Source: Martinezella calliandrae
Lineage (GTDB): Bacteria > Pseudomonadota > Alphaproteobacteria > Rhizobiales > Rhizobiaceae
Assembly: GCF_030272695.1 (NCBI RefSeq)
Contig: NZ_JARFYN010000023.1
Coordinates: 29,149-93,148, forward strand
Direction of reading: 5' to 3'
Length of the DNA: 64,000 nt
Position numbers and translations under genes: made by a program. Of this stretch, positions 63,417 to 64,000 are shown piece after piece. A model generated the notes under the pieces. That model was not told the DNA's origin. It worked only from the letters and a program-made list of their open reading frames with translations, and did no database searches. Position 1 is the stretch's first letter. Every line of letters starts with the position of its first letter.

Positions 63417-63832
63417 CAAAGGTTTCGCCTGCGACCTGTCAAATCATCCTGACAGGCATTCTCTAGCGGAGAAGCGGGTAAGGACGTGGGTATTCCGGAG
63501 TGGTAGGTTTTTCAATCGCGCAATCTCGTCGCGCAACAGCTGGTTCTCGCCTTTCGGCCGTGTATTCTCCAGCCGAAGGGCCGCGTTTTCTTCGCGCAGC
63601 TGGATGGCCTCGGCCTCAAGCTCTCAAGTCGGGCTTTTGCCTGCTGCGAACGCTCCAAAAGACCCGTCACCAATCTGCGCAACGCATTCAGCGAGAGCGT
63701 GTCGGCATGCTCGGTGGAGGGGAGCCGTTTCGTCATAACAGGATCGAATCATGATTTGCCCCGGCAGGAGAATCCCAGGCTATCAATCAATTCTCAAAAC
63801 ACTGGGTTCTGCGCAATTCTATGTTCGCTTAC

Positions 63833-64000
63833 TGGGGCTGTTGAAAAATCGGTTGTCGGCCGTTGCTATGCGGAGGCCACCAACAGACAAAATGCAAAGG
63901 TTTTTCCTTCTCCGGGGCGATATCGGGCCGGATTCGCAGCTTTTCGGCAGTTCAGGAGCAGCAAAATGGCCAAAGAATGCGCCAGGCGTTTCAGGTTGAC
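63833..64000. mobile_element. possible start of another insertion sequence at the window edge
   Basis: GGGGCTGTTGAAAAATCGG at about 63835 looks like the outer end of an IS5/IS1182-type element, and the sequence after it is unlike the IS66 DNA it truncates. The window ends before a transposase can be read. Confidence 0.3.

Larger units (their letters stand above)
62296..63832 (-). mobile_element. IS66 derivative with transposase interior replaced by cargo
   Basis: Left end 62296-62423 matches 60406-60533 of the complete element, including the terminal repeat and the tnpC 3' end. 63502-63736 matches the first 230 bp or so of tnpC (MTKRLPSTEHADTLSLNALR...) with a frameshift. 63737-63832 matches the region upstream of tnpC. 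Between 62424 and 63501, where 1.4 kb of transposase should be, there is unrelated DNA with one intact gene. The right terminal repeat is missing: homology ends at 63832. Confidence 0.7.

Noticed and set aside
63820..63832. GTAAGCG on the minus strand, like the outer end of many IS66 elements
   Set aside because: The true terminal repeats of this element are GTACGTGGGGCA, located by comparing the two copies. The GTAAGCG lies internal to the position expected for the end.
1..64000. CRISPR array
   Set aside because: No regularly spaced repeats and no cas genes were seen anywhere in the window.

Overview
The window looks like a segment of a conjugative repABC plasmid from an alphaproteobacterium of the Rhizobiaceae (Rhizobium / Sinorhizobium (Ensifer) type). 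The evidence is a complete repABC replicon with an antisense-RNA gene between repB and repC, a TraI/TraR/TraM quorum-sensing circuit, a traCDG / oriT / traAFBH DNA-processing region with a MOB-Q type nic sequence, and a trb mating-pair operon read from traI. Gene order (traG-D-C, oriT, traA-F-B-H, traM, traR, trbI to trbB, traI, repA-B-C) is that of rhizobial symbiotic and Agrobacterium Ti-type plasmids. No nod, nif, fix or opine genes are visible, so I cannot say what the rest of the plasmid does.

Layout. 1-7 kb is accessory and partly decayed: a DUF1127 microprotein, a DEDDh 3'-5' exonuclease, a hypothetical membrane protein, a truncated acyl-CoA dehydrogenase, a SAM methyltransferase, and a hipB-like gene followed by a broken hipA. 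7.8-27.7 kb is a plus-strand run of plasmid housekeeping or anti-defence type genes ending near oriT: a Toprim/DUF3991 protein, a DUF1419-like protein, a 1696-residue methyltransferase-helicase resembling phage P1 DarB in architecture, a ParB-like nuclease protein, DUF7007-like and DUF736 proteins and an intact ArdC antirestriction protein. Wreckage lies between them: two ArdC fragments, a broken integrase, a broken phospholipase-D-like gene. A TauE/SafE transporter is carried there as cargo. 27.4-36.5 kb holds a WGR-domain protein, the DNA-processing genes and oriT. 37-49 kb holds an XRE regulator, traM, traR and the trb operon with traI at its head. 49.2-52.9 kb is repABC.

Beyond repC a second 3'-5' exonuclease mirrors the one at 0.6-1.6 kb in opposite orientation, so the two paralogues bracket the transfer and replication block. 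54-64 kb is an accessory zone: an integrase/nucleotidyltransferase chimeric pseudogene, a small RTX protein, a cold-shock protein, a tyrosine recombinase with a frameshifted partner gene, a MazEF-like toxin-antitoxin pair, a complete tnpC-only IS66-family element, and beside it a relative of that element whose transposase interior has been replaced by DNA carrying a lipoprotein gene.

How it works together. TraI should make an acyl-homoserine lactone, TraR bind it and activate tra, trb and probably rep, and TraM antagonise TraR. TraA nicks at oriT, TraG couples the relaxosome to the Trb channel, and RepA/RepB partition the plasmid while RepC initiates replication under antisense-RNA control. 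Regulatory DNA of note: a decamer AATCCTACAA occurs at the traC/traA divergent region and twice (one of them a dyad) in the traI/repA intergenic region, and a perfect 12-bp inverted repeat sequesters the traI ribosome-binding site.
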